A stretch of DNA of 64,000 bases from Schizochytrium sp. CCTCC M209059 (GCA_000818945.1 KN805374.1:846399-910398); one strand, 5' to 3'; positions 9,733 to 20,222 are shown, counted from the stretch's first letter. Numbers and translations are program-made. Notes: a model not told the origin generated them from the letters alone.

Positions 9733-10440
9733 TTAGAGGAATAGAAAGACAAACCATACCACCATGTCGATTCCGAGACTCTCAATGTAGGTGCAGAGCT
9801 CGACCATCTGTTTACCAGCCTCGCTCTCATACTTGGCTGCCTCTTCCCAGCCACGTGTCAAACGAACTACAACGAGTCGAAACATGTAAACAGGTACCCA
9901 AAAGAAACACGTAGAAAAATTCCAGCACGTGAGTGCCAAAGGCTCGTCTTCAAAGCCCTGGAGAAAACAAATAATGTCATAAATGTCGAGGAGGCTACCG
10001 CTTCCAAGGAAAATGAAAGTGGACGGATCGTGGACAAGCTGCTCTCGCACCTCGGGAACTAAGCCTGCCGCCAAGCCTGCGATGCCGAGGCTAATTCCGT
10101 TTGCAACATGAGCACCGAGTTTCTCGTGCCGGCGCCAATCCTTGATGGCAGCCTTGCTCGTGAAGGTAGCCTGTACCATCTTGTAGCGATACCAAATCAT
10201 CGCGAGGATGGAACAAATGGCAATCACGAGGGCTGCTGCGCCCAAGAGCTTGTTGTACGGCAAGGCTTGAACGCCCACGAGAATGGTGAAGATTGGTTCA
10301 GACGCTGACGAGAGCAAAAAGTGGAGGTCCCATGTTCGAAGGTACCTGGAGCTGGACGCTTTCACCTCGGTAGTGGAATCATAGTTGGACCCCGTCTCGG
10401 GGTCCACGACCCCACTTCGTCCGCGGCCTTCGTCTGCCAT
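9733..10440 (-). CDS. Small multi-pass membrane protein of unknown function
   Basis: A 235-residue protein that I do not recognise. Hydrophobic stretches likely to cross a membrane are ILVGVQALPYN followed by LLGAAALVIAICSILAMIW (about residues 50-85), ANGISLGIAGLAAGLV (about 112-128), CWNFSTCFFWVPVYMFRLVVV (about 172-194) and the extreme C-terminus MVVWFVFLFL. The first 40 residues are polar and acidic. The start is the ATG at 10440 (MADEG...); the frame continues upstream only via GTG. The very hydrophobic C-terminal end, stopping right after the last segment, is typical of a tail segment in a membrane. A channel- or transporter-like role would be a guess. Confidence 0.65.
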   Translation of the reverse strand: MADEGRGRSGVVDPETGSNYDSTTEVKASSSRYLRTWDLHFLLSSASEPIFTILVGVQALPYNKLLGAAALVIAICSILAMIWYRYKMVQATFTSKAAIKDWRRHEKLGAHVANGISLGIAGLAAGLVPEVREQLVHDPSTFIFLGSGSLLDIYDIICFLQGFEDEPLALTCWNFSTCFFWVPVYMFRLVVVRLTRGWEEAAKYESEAGKQMVELCTYIESLGIDMVVWFVFLFL

Positions 10441-11808
10441 GCTCCCGTGCCGTCGCGATGGGGTCCACACGTTTTGGCTTTGCTGGCAATTTTCTTCCTA
10501 CCGGGTATGGTATTGCCCCTCAATTCCGACTACCTGCTCGTTTGCTATACATAAAACGTAAACGAAAGTGAAGGTAAGGCAGTGTATATAAGGTCCTGGA
10601 AGTGTGAGGGGTACTCGCGCGTGCCGCGGGGCCATCATCTATCTTTTGCGGCCATGGCCGACTAAGCCTAGCTGCAGTTCCCGGGTCCCGGTCCGAGTCC
10701 TGACTCATCAAACCCTATTGCACACGGTCAGTCTATACAGTTTTATAGAAGACTGCAGTCTCTAAGCATCTGACGCAGCATCGTGGGCGCGCGTGTGCGT
10801 GTGCGTGTGCGTTTGTGCGTCGTTTGAGTGCGTCGCGTGCAAGGCCCAAAAGAAAAAAAATAAACATTATAAAAAAGCAGGCTGTGTTGATATGCAAAGA
10901 CCTTTGCTTCGACTTACGAAAGGAGGTCGCGGCCTGACGGCTGTTGAATGAATGGAGAAGGAAGGACATAGCTCGCCTCGCTTGCCAAGTAGCAATCGGC
11001 TAAGTGACCCTTTTACGAATTTAATGCTGCGAAAGTCGGCAGTCCACATACTACGATTTCCTCAACCGCGATGCATAATTCCAACGAAACCACTCGCCAT
11101 GGCATGGACTTGAAAAGCATTTTGTACGCTTGCAACAACGGCTTGCAATTGATCTTCGTTTGCCATCTCGCATTCCATGATCTCGCGTGTCCCTCCCTGG
11201 GATTTTAGCACAATGAGAGAGTCTGTCCACCCGGACTGGCATCGCGCAAGCGAAGACATTCGTTAATTCGCCCGTTCGATTGTTCGCCGATGAAGCCGCG
11301 CGGAGAACTGCCTCGAAAATCATAGGACGAACGGAAGACCGAACTGGTGCGTAGTATGCTTTTGTTTTAGGAATTCAAGGGCGGGAGCGCAGCGTCGCCA
11401 GCTGCGGTGTCGTACAAGCAACTGACAGAGCTGCAAGATTTTCCTCACCGTCACCATCACGTCATCAAAGTCCGTGGCCTTCGTCGTCACGCCACGATGA
11501 AAAGCAAAGAGAAGCACCGCGACGAGAGAGTGAGTTCAACAGAATCCAATCCACTTTTGAGGCTGGTCGATCTGATCTGATCTGGACCTCACTTAATCGC
11601 AGTTCTCTCTTGCCCGGGTTTTAGATTGGATCGGCTGCGCTGCGCTGGAGGGCGCGCGCGCGACGGCCGGGAGCTGGAGGCGGCGCGGCAAAAGCGCAGG
11701 AGCCCCGAATCTCTTGCACGGGCCCGGGCTCAGGCACGGAGAAGCAGAGAAGCAGAGTGACGTGACAACGGAGGAGCGCAGGCTCTCTCGAGCGAGGGGG
11801 ACAGCAGC
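10441..11808. other. Divergent intergenic region; possible short - strand exons
   Basis: Separates the small membrane protein gene (-) from the SLC37-like gene (+). It has a TATATAAG box near 10586-10593 and a GTGCGT-rich run (about 10787-10822). Two short - strand frames (11062-11259 and 11320-11517) look slightly protein-like, but neither matches a family I know and no splice arrangement joins them convincingly. Confidence 0.5.
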
Positions 11809-13776
11809 ATGTATCCTCTGCGCTACAAGGTGCGCGTCTTTTTGCTAACGTTCGCGGCGTACACGTGTTTTCACCTGACGCGCAAGGTCCCGAGCGTACT
11901 CAAGGGCGTCCTTCATCCGCAATCATCGACGGGAATCAGCGCATATGACCGCGAGACGAATCCTGGCTGGGCACCGTTTAACCAAGATATCGTGCCAGCG
12001 CAGGCGAGCGCTCACGGCTATGTGGTAAGCGGATCGCACGACGCCTTTGACGGGACATATGCTTGCGATGTCGACTACAACGCCTCGCATCCGTGCGAGG
12101 TGTATCGCAAGTTGGATATTTGGTTCTTGGCTCTTGTGCCGCACCCGCACGATGCCCTGAATGTAAGCTGTCCGCTCCAGAACTTTACGAGATGCTGGGT
12201 GCTACTCACGACGGAGCAGGAAGGAGTGGAGTTCGCGCAGCCCCATGGGGGCCGCATGCCCGCAAATGCCGGGTCAAGCGACGCCCCAGACTGCGTGCAC
12301 TGGTACAAGCGCAACATGAACACGGGCATATTTGAGGAAAACAAGGACATTCGCACGGTTCCCAACACGGCTGATGGCAATGTACTTCTCGGCCTCCTGG
12401 ACTCTGTTTTCCTCGGGTGCTACACGGTTGGCCTTTTTGTGTCCGGTTTTCTTGGGGATAAGGTGAATTTGCGATACTTTTTGACAGCGGGCATGGTAGG
12501 ATCCGCGCTGTGCATGTTCATGCTCGGGCTCGCGTACCCTTTTCAAATTCACAATCTGTGGTACTTTGTAGCGCTGAATGTGGTATTTGGTCTTTTCCAG
12601 TCTACTGGGTGGCCCAGTGTCGTGGCCGTCATGGGGAGCTGGTTTGGACACGGTTCGCGCGGGCTCATCATGGGCATCTGGAATGCGCACACCTCTCTAG
12701 GCAATATTCTAGGGTCGCTCGTCACAGCCTGGGCCATTGGCGAGGGCATGCATCACGAAGACTGGCCCCTCGGGTACACGGTTCCCGGCGTTGTCATGCT
12801 CGTCTGCGGTCTGGCAGTCTTTGCGCTCCTCATTCCGCACCCAGAAGACGTTGGACTCACGAGCGCCGACTTGCTCGGTGGTACGGAAGATAACACGAAT
12901 GATGGCGAGCTCGAGTCACCCCTCTTGCATGGTGCAGGCGGCCATGAAGACGATGTCGAGGGAGGGCACGCCGAAGCATCGAATGTGAACTTTGAGGACA
13001 GCGAGGACGACGCCGAGGACGACAACTCGCGTACCATTGAGGACGCGACAACACTCCGCGCGCGCACGGAAGATGAGCAAGCACGCATGCACGATCGGGT
13101 GAGCGAGTCTAGTGGGGCCGAGGGGCTTGCTGATGAGCCGCGGCGCGGTCTCTGCTCGTCGTTTGCAGATGCGCTTTCGATTCCCGGTTTGATTCCTTTT
13201 GCGCTATCGCTCATGTTTTCAAAGATGTGCGCGTACAGCATCCTCTTCTGGGGTCCATTTTACCTCGGTTCCCTTGGCTTTTCCTCGTCGCACGCTGGAT
13301 ACTTGTGCAGTTTCTTTGATATCGGCGGTGTGCTGGGTGGAATCACGGCAGGGTTCCTTTCTGACCGTTTGCAAGCGCGCGGCCTCGTGGCCTTTATCTT
13401 TCAGCTATGCGGTGTCCCGGCCATGTGGTTCTACTACACTTCAACTTCAGCTTTGGGGCCAAAAGTCATGCCAAATATCTGGCTAATGATCCTCGTTGGT
13501 TTCTTCATCAATGCGCCGTATGCGCTCATTACAACGGCAGTGTCGGCGGACCTTGGCACGCAGGTGCACGGCAAGTCACATCTCCTCGCTCTGGTCACGG
13601 GAATTATTGATGGAACGGGCTCGTTTGGCGCCATGTTACAGGGAATTCTTGTCGGCTACGTCAGTTCAACGAGCTGGGCCGAGGTGTGGCAAATGCTCAT
13701 GCTCGCGCAAATTCTCAGTGCTATTATGATCGCAAAGCTTGTCTACCGAGAGGTGGCGATCGTATGCTCTCGATAA
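11809..13776 (+). CDS. Major facilitator transporter, SLC37-like sugar-phosphate/phosphate exchanger
   Basis: A 655-residue polytopic membrane protein of the MFS organophosphate:phosphate antiporter type. The first segment reads VFLLTFAAYTCFHLTRK, the typical SLC37/GlpT opening. A long loop of about 150 residues with several N-x-S/T sites follows and is probably luminal. TM2-TM6 include VFLGCYTVGLFVSGFLGDKVNLRYFL (with the MFS GD-x-x-x-R motif) and GWPSVVAVMGSWFG. A cytosolic loop of about 110 residues, rich in Asp and Glu, separates the two six-helix halves. The second half contains ILFWGPFYLGSLGFS and GILGGITAGFLSDR-like GGVLGGITAGFLSDR. SLC37 proteins exchange glucose-6-phosphate or glycerol-3-phosphate for phosphate, often at the ER; which applies here cannot be told. 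ATG at 11809. Confidence 0.9.
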   Translation: MYPLRYKVRVFLLTFAAYTCFHLTRKVPSVLKGVLHPQSSTGISAYDRETNPGWAPFNQDIVPAQASAHGYVVSGSHDAFDGTYACDVDYNASHPCEVYRKLDIWFLALVPHPHDALNVSCPLQNFTRCWVLLTTEQEGVEFAQPHGGRMPANAGSSDAPDCVHWYKRNMNTGIFEENKDIRTVPNTADGNVLLGLLDSVFLGCYTVGLFVSGFLGDKVNLRYFLTAGMVGSALCMFMLGLAYPFQIHNLWYFVALNVVFGLFQSTGWPSVVAVMGSWFGHGSRGLIMGIWNAHTSLGNILGSLVTAWAIGEGMHHEDWPLGYTVPGVVMLVCGLAVFALLIPHPEDVGLTSADLLGGTEDNTNDGELESPLLHGAGGHEDDVEGGHAEASNVNFEDSEDDAEDDNSRTIEDATTLRARTEDEQARMHDRVSESSGAEGLADEPRRGLCSSFADALSIPGLIPFALSLMFSKMCAYSILFWGPFYLGSLGFSSSHAGYLCSFFDIGGVLGGITAGFLSDRLQARGLVAFIFQLCGVPAMWFYYTSTSALGPKVMPNIWLMILVGFFINAPYALITTAVSADLGTQVHGKSHLLALVTGIIDGTGSFGAMLQGILVGYVSSTSWAEVWQMLMLAQILSAIMIAKLVYREVAIVCSR

Positions 13777-14487
13777 AGGACATTTGCATAGATTGGTATA
13801 GAATGGTGGGTGAGGCGAAGCGAAGCGATAGCTTTTGCGTCTTTTGTTTTTCCTTGTTGAGACCGCCGCGTCAGGCTCTGTGGATAGCGCTTGCACGGAG
13901 CAGAGGGGGTAGAGGTGGGGAAAGTGAGATCTCTCAACGGGCTTGAGTTTTCTCCGAACGTGCGTGCATGCGTGTGTGTACGTTTTCACAGTGAAAGAGT
14001 CTTGTGAAACATAATATGCGAACTCGGCAGGAAGCCGGAACCCTCCTCTCAGAATGTCCGTGAAGAGCAAATTGCGTTACTACGCGTTTCGCTGTACAAA
14101 CAGAGTTAAGGCCACAGGGACTGTAGTCAGTCCATCTGGTCACGTACGCACGCACGCACACACGCACACATCAGTTCGTGACGAGGTAGAGGACAAAGAT
14201 CCATAGAATTTCGATTGAGCTTTGATCATACTGCGCACGAAGATACTATTAATTTTTTTTCTTACAAAATTGCAGTCTCACCTTGAAGCGTGAATTGTAC
14301 GCTGCGCAATCAGTGAGATGAGACATGCGTAGCTCTGGGCATCAATTTCATTCGGGGTCCAAAAGGACACAATAGGAAACAGAAAAACATAGCAAAAAAA
14401 GGAGCGAAAGAGAGAAATGGCGAGCCAAAGGGAAAAAAGGTTGTGCCGCGCTGGCGACAACCACCAGCAGCTCGGGCAATTTCGCAT
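13777..14487. other. Convergent 3' flanks, nothing recognised
   Basis: Between the stop codons of the SLC37-like gene and the BTB-WD40 gene. The only structure seen is a CACG/CACA run (about 14140-14172). Confidence 0.55.
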
Positions 14488-17304
14488 TTAAGGGCCCCAA
14501 ATACGAATGGTCCGGTCGTAGGATGCAGTGACGAGCCTTCCTTGAACAGCCTGGAGCGCCATGACACAGCTCTTGTGCTCGACAAGTTCGGTGAGGCACT
14601 TTTCACTTTGAAGAATCTCGTCCTTGTCCCAAATGCCAACAACACCATTGCCAAGACCTGCGATGACGCGGTTGCCGTAGGACACGAGCGAGAGAACAGC
14701 GCGGCCGTGCCACGAGATGGAGCGCAGCTGCGTCCAAGTCTTGCAGTCGTGAATATTGATGCACCCGTCATCCGAACCCGAGAGAAGCCAGCCACGGGAA
14801 TGATCGACCGTGAGAGCCTGCACTTCATCCTTGTGGCAATCAAGCGTGCAAACGGCCTGGAAGCCGCCCTTGCGGCAAATGCTCCACACCTTGATGGTAG
14901 TGTCAGAGCTGCCTGTGATCAGAGTATCCTTGCCGTACGTGGCAAGGGCCCAAATTACATGTTGATGGGCAGAAACGTTGCGCAAGAGGTTCCACGAGGA
15001 TAAACTCCAGGACTTGAGGGCACCATCATCGCTGCCAGTAATAAGCTTGTCTTCATGCACGATCATGGTGCACACGGAAGACTTTGATGTGGAGACGACA
15101 TTGAGACACTCCCAGGTGTCGGTGCTCCAAACGCGAATCGTCCGATCGGGCGAGGCCGAGATGAGGCGGTCCTGGAAGGCGCGAAGGGACACCACAGTGC
15201 TCTCGTGACCACGAAGCGTTGTGACGAGCTCCCAATCACGAATACGATATATGAAGATGGAGTCGCTCGAGGCCGCCGCAAGGTATCCCCCGACGAAAGC
15301 GAGTGCACAAACAGGGTGAACAAAGCCAGAAAGAGTGTGTTCGCACTTGTTGGCGACGAGAGGAGCGAGATTCTCGGCCTCCTCCACGGGTGAGGGCACT
15401 GTGAGACTGGCGTTGGGGGTATATCTCCGAGGCTTTGAAACGCTGCGCTTTGCGGAGGACGGGGCGGGTGCGCCGCTTGGGGGCGCAACTCCAGTGGTCT
15501 GAATGCGTTCCATGGCTTCATTGTAGAGCGCGCGGCGCAGCTCCTTGGACTCGGAAATGAGCTTGTGGTTGGAGATCTCGAAGAGCTCGTCGCGCGACAT
15601 GTTACTAAGGCGCAGAACGTCTCCATCGAGCGCCATATTGAGAAAACTGGTCTTGCGCTGCTCCTCAGCAGCGAGAGTCCAGTTGACGAGAGCGCGAAAC
15701 ACCATGATCTCGCTCATTGTGTGGATTTCGTCACCAATGAGGATGGCCCGCAGCGAATCCTTGGGCAGCGCAGCCCAGCCCGGGAGTTGCGTGCACGTAT
15801 CAAAGTGACGCATAATGTACTCGCAGGCGGCCTCTTTAAGATTGGGCACGTGAAATTGGGTAGCAATATGCAAGGTTTCAAAGACATAGGTGGTGGAAAG
15901 GTTGCTCATGAGGTAACCCGAGGCGAGCTCGATGAGTGGCTTGATGTCGAGAATGAGGGCGAGCTGGAGAATTTGGGCCATGACCTCGGGTCTAAAGTTG
16001 ACAATACCCGTGTACATGTATGTGCGAACGGCCACGGCTGCTTCTTCGCCAACGCGAGCGCCGTGGATCTCGAGCGAGATTCTAGGCTGGCCGAGGTGCA
16101 TTCGAGTGGAAACGCGCAGATAGCTTGAGGAAGGAGCTGCTCTGCGCGTTGCGTCTGCGAGCAAAAGGGATTTCGTTGACCCTGTGTTTGAAGCGGTGCG
16201 CATTTTCGCACCGAGCGCACTCATTGCGGAGCCCTTGGAAGAGCATGTCGAGGACTCGTATGCCTCGGTGTCGCCACTGATCGAGTTCGAGGGTGAGTGC
16301 GCGTGCGCGAGGGAGGCGGCGCTTCCGTTCTTGTTGCTTGTGCTGTCTTGAGTTTTGGAGTTTTTTCGGATACTGTTGGCGCCGTTTGAGCCGGGTGACT
16401 TTTTCTTCGCGTTGCTATTGTTGCCGTTGGCGACAATATCATTGTTGTTGGTGTTGTTGTTGTTTTTATCGCTGTTGGTAGTGGTGTTGTTTTGGGACTT
16501 GACCTGGGATGCTTCGTGAAGGTTGTCTTGTTGGGCGGCTCGCGAGAAGGGCGCGTCTTTGAGAAGATTGGCAATGACACTTGAGCAAGCGCACGCGAAG
16601 ACAGCGTGGAGGGGGACGATGAGCTGTCGTGAGGTTTCGCCCGATACAGGGTGAGGCGGGGGCGCCGGTAATCCTGCGGCGGCATGGGCAGAAGAAGGTC
16701 CCAGAGTGGGGGATGTGGACGTTTGCCCCGATGACGAGGACGCCGAGGCGGCAGAGGAGCCGTGTGGTGGGACTGGGGCTTCGGAGGTGTTGTTGTCTGC
16801 TGCGATGACAAATTCCAGGTCACAGAGCTCGCCGCGACGAGCCATGCGCTCCCAGCGTTGGCTCATGCGTATGAGATGATCGGGCGTCGTGAGCGTAAAG
16901 GACTCTGCACCGGGGCCTGAGAGCATGCTCTGGTTATCATCCCAGCGAAGCCCATGTTCGCTGCCGCGGGTGTCGTCGTTTTCGTTAAAGAGAGTGGCGG
17001 AGATGGGGTCTGCAGGAACGGCGCCGAGAAAGTCAGACACGGGTGCGCCGTCGTCAAAGTCAAAGAGGAAGTCCATGGAGCCGCCTCGCGAGCGCACGCG
17101 CTGGCGTTTGTGCGGTTGGAGATTGACATGTTCGATATTTTCCTGATGCAGGTGGTGCTGCGGATGCAGGTTCTGCTGGAGGCCTTCTACAAAGCCTTCG
17201 TGGGCTCCTGGCGAGTGGTGACTGGGGACTTGCTGTGGCTGGTGGTGCGGCTGATGCGGCACGGAGTGCGGGGGATAGGGGTGATGGTTCATCATCACGT
17301 GCAT
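14488..17304 (-). CDS. BTB-BACK-WD40 repeat protein
   Basis: A 938-residue protein. The first 140 residues are His/Pro/Gln-rich. The BTB/POZ domain is in pieces: its first strand ELCDLEFVIA (about 159-168), then about 55 low-complexity residues, then IVPLHAVFACACSSVIANLL (about 229-248), then about 140 Asn/Ser/Lys-rich residues, then the rest with VRTYMYTGIV (about 426-435) and ILQLALILDI. A BACK-type helical region follows (about 475-600, ending in KELRRALYNEAMERIQ). The last 280 residues form seven WD40 repeats, with blade ends such as TIRVWS, ALKSWS, TIKVWS and TIRIWG. BTB-BACK proteins usually bring substrates to CUL3 ubiquitin ligases, with Kelch as substrate domain; here WD40 would do that. 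Start: the ATG at 17304; the frame reaches 17385 only via GTG. Two further ATGs follow within five codons. Confidence 0.9.
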   Translation of the reverse strand: MHVMMNHHPYPPHSVPHQPHHQPQQVPSHHSPGAHEGFVEGLQQNLHPQHHLHQENIEHVNLQPHKRQRVRSRGGSMDFLFDFDDGAPVSDFLGAVPADPISATLFNENDDTRGSEHGLRWDDNQSMLSGPGAESFTLTTPDHLIRMSQRWERMARRGELCDLEFVIAADNNTSEAPVPPHGSSAASASSSSGQTSTSPTLGPSSAHAAAGLPAPPPHPVSGETSRQLIVPLHAVFACACSSVIANLLKDAPFSRAAQQDNLHEASQVKSQNNTTTNSDKNNNNTNNNDIVANGNNSNAKKKSPGSNGANSIRKNSKTQDSTSNKNGSAASLAHAHSPSNSISGDTEAYESSTCSSKGSAMSALGAKMRTASNTGSTKSLLLADATRRAAPSSSYLRVSTRMHLGQPRISLEIHGARVGEEAAVAVRTYMYTGIVNFRPEVMAQILQLALILDIKPLIELASGYLMSNLSTTYVFETLHIATQFHVPNLKEAACEYIMRHFDTCTQLPGWAALPKDSLRAILIGDEIHTMSEIMVFRALVNWTLAAEEQRKTSFLNMALDGDVLRLSNMSRDELFEISNHKLISESKELRRALYNEAMERIQTTGVAPPSGAPAPSSAKRSVSKPRRYTPNASLTVPSPVEEAENLAPLVANKCEHTLSGFVHPVCALAFVGGYLAAASSDSIFIYRIRDWELVTTLRGHESTVVSLRAFQDRLISASPDRTIRVWSTDTWECLNVVSTSKSSVCTMIVHEDKLITGSDDGALKSWSLSSWNLLRNVSAHQHVIWALATYGKDTLITGSSDTTIKVWSICRKGGFQAVCTLDCHKDEVQALTVDHSRGWLLSGSDDGCINIHDCKTWTQLRSISWHGRAVLSLVSYGNRVIAGLGNGVVGIWDKDEILQSEKCLTELVEHKSCVMALQAVQGRLVTASYDRTIRIWGP

Positions 17305-17646
17305 GAGCCTTCCTTCGTGCCTCCTTGCCAGCCGATCGCCCTCCACTTCACGCGTGCGTGTGTGCTTGCCGCCCCCCGCCTTCACTTCGCTTTGCTTCGC
17401 GTCTGCGCAGCGCCGCGTCGCGTCGACGCTGCCTCTGCCTGCTTACGCGCTGGCCAGGCGGTCGGTGCTTGCTACTCTCCCTCTCTCTTTTCCTGAAGGA
17501 GGCCGCGGCGCCAGGGCGGGCCGAGGCAAAGCGCACGGCGAGGGGATGCGCACCTCGTGGTCGTGGTCGTGGTCGTGGTCCTCGGGTGCAGTAGTTGCAG
17601 CAAGTAGGTGAAGAGGACGTGCCGCAGCGACAGCAAAGAGTACGAG

Positions 17647-17696
17647 CACGCAGACGAGCACGTGGACGAGCACGCGGACGAGCACGCGGACGAGCG
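17647..17696 (+). repeat. 12-base minisatellite GACGAGCACGCG
   Basis: Four to five imperfect copies in tandem with single-base differences. Confidence 0.75.
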
Positions 17697-17844
17697 CGAG
17701 CAGAAGCGCTTGTCTCCTCGCTCGATCGGCAGGCGACCAGACGCGCAGGTGCTTCGCTTGCTAGAGCTCTGTCTGTCCTTCTTGCTTGCTTAGTTTGTCG
17801 TCCGAGGCAGGCACAAGGAGAGAGAGAGAGAGGGCAAGGCAAGC

Positions 17845-17911
17845 CCTTTCCTTTCCTTTCCTTTCCTTTCCTTTCCTTTCCTTTCCTTTCCTTTCCTTTC
17901 CTTTCCTTTCC
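17845..17911 (+). repeat. (CCTTT)13 pentanucleotide repeat
   Basis: Thirteen nearly perfect units, pure pyrimidine on the + strand. The same motif recurs 270 bases downstream. Confidence 0.92.
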
Positions 17912-18183
17912 AAAGCTTTCTCGATTCTTTTTTTTCTTTTCGGTGGCCTCCGTCTCGCGCCGCCTCGCGCCGCCTCGCGCCGCGCGGGGTCCTCCGCGTT
18001 CCCTGCGCGTGCCCGGGCGCTCCTCCGCTTGGCTGCGCTTGGCTGCGCTGCGCTGCGGCGCTCGTGCGCGCGTGCTTGCGGCGTGCCGCCGGAGCCGCGA
18101 TCGGAGTCTGTCTGCTTGTCTTGTCTGCCTCTCCTGTTAGCCTGCCTCTCTCTCTGCCTCTGTCTGACTGACTGCGAGTATTC

Positions 18184-18227
18184 TTTCCTTTCCTTTCCTT
18201 TCCTTTCCTTTCCTTTCCTTTCCTTTC
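18184..18227 (+). repeat. (CTTTC)n pentanucleotide repeat
   Basis: About nine units of the same pyrimidine pentamer as at 17845. Both arrays are followed by closely similar sequence (AAAGCTTTCTCGATTCTTTT near 17912 and again near 18259), so this is a local duplication. Confidence 0.9.
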
Positions 18228-19615
18228 TCGATTCTTTCTTAAAGTTTCATTCCTTTCCAAAGCTTTCTCGATTCTTTTTTTTCTTTTCTTTTTTCTTCTT
18301 TTTCTTTCTTTTCTTTCTTTTCTTTCTTTCCTCCTATTGTTTCCTGCGCTTCCTCTCCCATAGGACACCCCCGCTTTGTCCCCGCGCCTGCTCGCTCGAG
18401 CCTCCCGCGCACTCACTCGCCCGCCCATCCAACAGCCCGGCGTCTGCGGGACGTCTGCGTGCCTGGCTGTGGACGCCGGGTCCTCTGCGCCCCACTGCCC
18501 GCAGCGCCGGGTCCCTGCATGCGCGCGCCCAACTGCGCTACCCGGAATCCGCGACTTGCCGCCGCCGCGCTCAATGGACCAAAGCAGCACCTCCGCTTGC
18601 AGCAGCCAGCCAGCCACAAGGCGGCCGCGGGGAAACGCGGAGAAAGCAGGGCCCGCGCACGCTGGGCTGCCTGCTCGGACACACGCACACGCACATGCAC
18701 GCACGGCCAGCGAGGCCGCGAGGCGCAGCAGCAGCCGCAGCAGCAGCGGCGGCGGCGGCCAGGAGCGAGCTTGTGCGCGCACGTTCGCGCGTCGCGGCCG
18801 GCTGCGGCGAGCGTGCGTGCGCGTGGAAGAGGCGGGGGAAGGAAGGAGAGGAGGAAGGAGGGGACCGGAGGAAGGGGAGGGGAGGGGAGGAAGGTCTTGG
18901 AGGAAGCCAGGCAGTTGAGACAAAGAGCCGAGGAGAGCAGGGTAGCAGGAAACAAGAAAGGAAAGAAGAATTGCGGTAGAAGGACGCACTATCCTACAGC
19001 AGCGAAGGGAATAGCTAGCTGGCTGGCTGGCTGGATGCCGCGGTTGGCGGGCGAGCGAAGTAGAAGCGAACAAGTGTCGCCATGGATGGGCCGGGTTGGT
19101 TGGTTAGTTAGTTGCGGCAAACTGCCCCCTTGCGCTCGCTCGCTCGCTTGCCCGTCGTGCCTGCCTCTTCCTGCCCCGCGGCGGGCCGAGCCGAGCAGCG
19201 CAACGCAGAGCAGAGGCGAGGAGACGAAATCACAAGCACAGTCAGTCAGCGGCGCCGAGCCGTCGGTCTCCGCTCTGCTGCTGGCCGTGGCTCCCGCCGC
19301 CGCGCTCGCTGGATTGTTGTTCTCCCTCCCTCTCTGCATTGCCAGCCAGCTCGAGAGCAATGGCCCCGCGCAGTCTGCGCAGGGTGAGGCAGGTATTGGC
19401 AAACTCGGTCTTCTTCGCGGATTTTGCTGCCAGTGCGGTTAAGCAAAGCAAGCAAGCAAGCAAGCAAGCAAGCAAAGCAAGCAAGCAAGCCTCAGGTTCG
19501 AAGCCCCGAGGCAGCAGGGAGGCAAGGACGGCTCGGCGAGAGGAAACCCAACAAATGGAAGAACTTCGGAAACAAAACAACACGTTTGCGCTGCTTGCAG
19601 TTGCTTGCTGTTACT

Positions 19616-19683
19616 TGCTTTGCTTTGCTTTGCTTTGCTTTGCTTTGCTTTGCTTTGCTTTGCTTTGCTTTCCCTTGCTTTGT
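19616..19683 (+). repeat. (TGCTT)n pentanucleotide repeat
   Basis: About eleven perfect units followed by two degenerate ones. A GCAAG/AAGC repeat lies 120-180 bases upstream, nearly the reverse complement of this motif. Confidence 0.9.
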
Positions 19684-20134
19684 GAGCAGCCCAGCGAGGT
19701 GCTTGGCCGGACCAACTTGAAGCGGGATGCTGCAAGATCTGGCTGGCCGGCCAACAGTGACAGGTTTCGCCTGCGCGTACGTCCGTCCATATGCCGGTGT
19801 CGCAGTGTGCGGGCGGCCAGCCATCATGATACGCGACGCACGGTGCAACGCAACGCAACTTGAAAGCAGGCTGCCTTCCCTTCTTCCCTCCTATTCCCCC
19901 TCCGCTTCTGCGGCGCCTCCGCAGCTTCTCCACCGCCCCCCCCTGCCCCACACCCGCTCCCCTCCCCCACACCCGCTGCGGCGCAGCCCTCGCTCACCCT
20001 CCGCGGCGCCTGCTCGACATTCAATCTTCTTCATCTGTTCGTTCTTTCCCACCTTTTGCACCGATTACTTACGCTATAGCAATACTCGTTCGCTAACGAC
20101 GAGAAAGCAAGGATAACCAAAAAAGCGACTTAAA

Positions 20135-20222
20135 NNNNNNNNNNNNNNNNNNNNNNNNNNNNNNNNNNNNNNNNNNNNNNNNNNNNNNNNNNNNNNNNNN
20201 NNNNNNNNNNNNNNNNNNNNNN
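20135..20222. other. Assembly gap (88 N)
   Basis: A run of 88 undetermined bases inside the repeat-rich gene desert. Its true length is unknown, and any reading frame across it is meaningless. Confidence 0.99.

Noticed and set aside
11062..11517. Two short - strand frames (65 codons each) that look mildly protein-like
   Set aside because: The upstream one opens with a non-ATG codon, no GT-AG pair joins them in a sensible frame, and neither matches a family I know. Worth a look with RNA-seq.
17786..18979. A 397-codon open frame on + and a 427-codon frame on the opposite strand
   Set aside because: Both are created by the stop-free CCTTT repeats and GC-rich DNA; they overlap each other in opposite sense and have no domain-like sequence.
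19490..19515. GGTTCGAAGCC resembling a tRNA T-arm
   Set aside because: The flanking bases do not pair as a T-stem, and the upstream sequence is an AAGC repeat.
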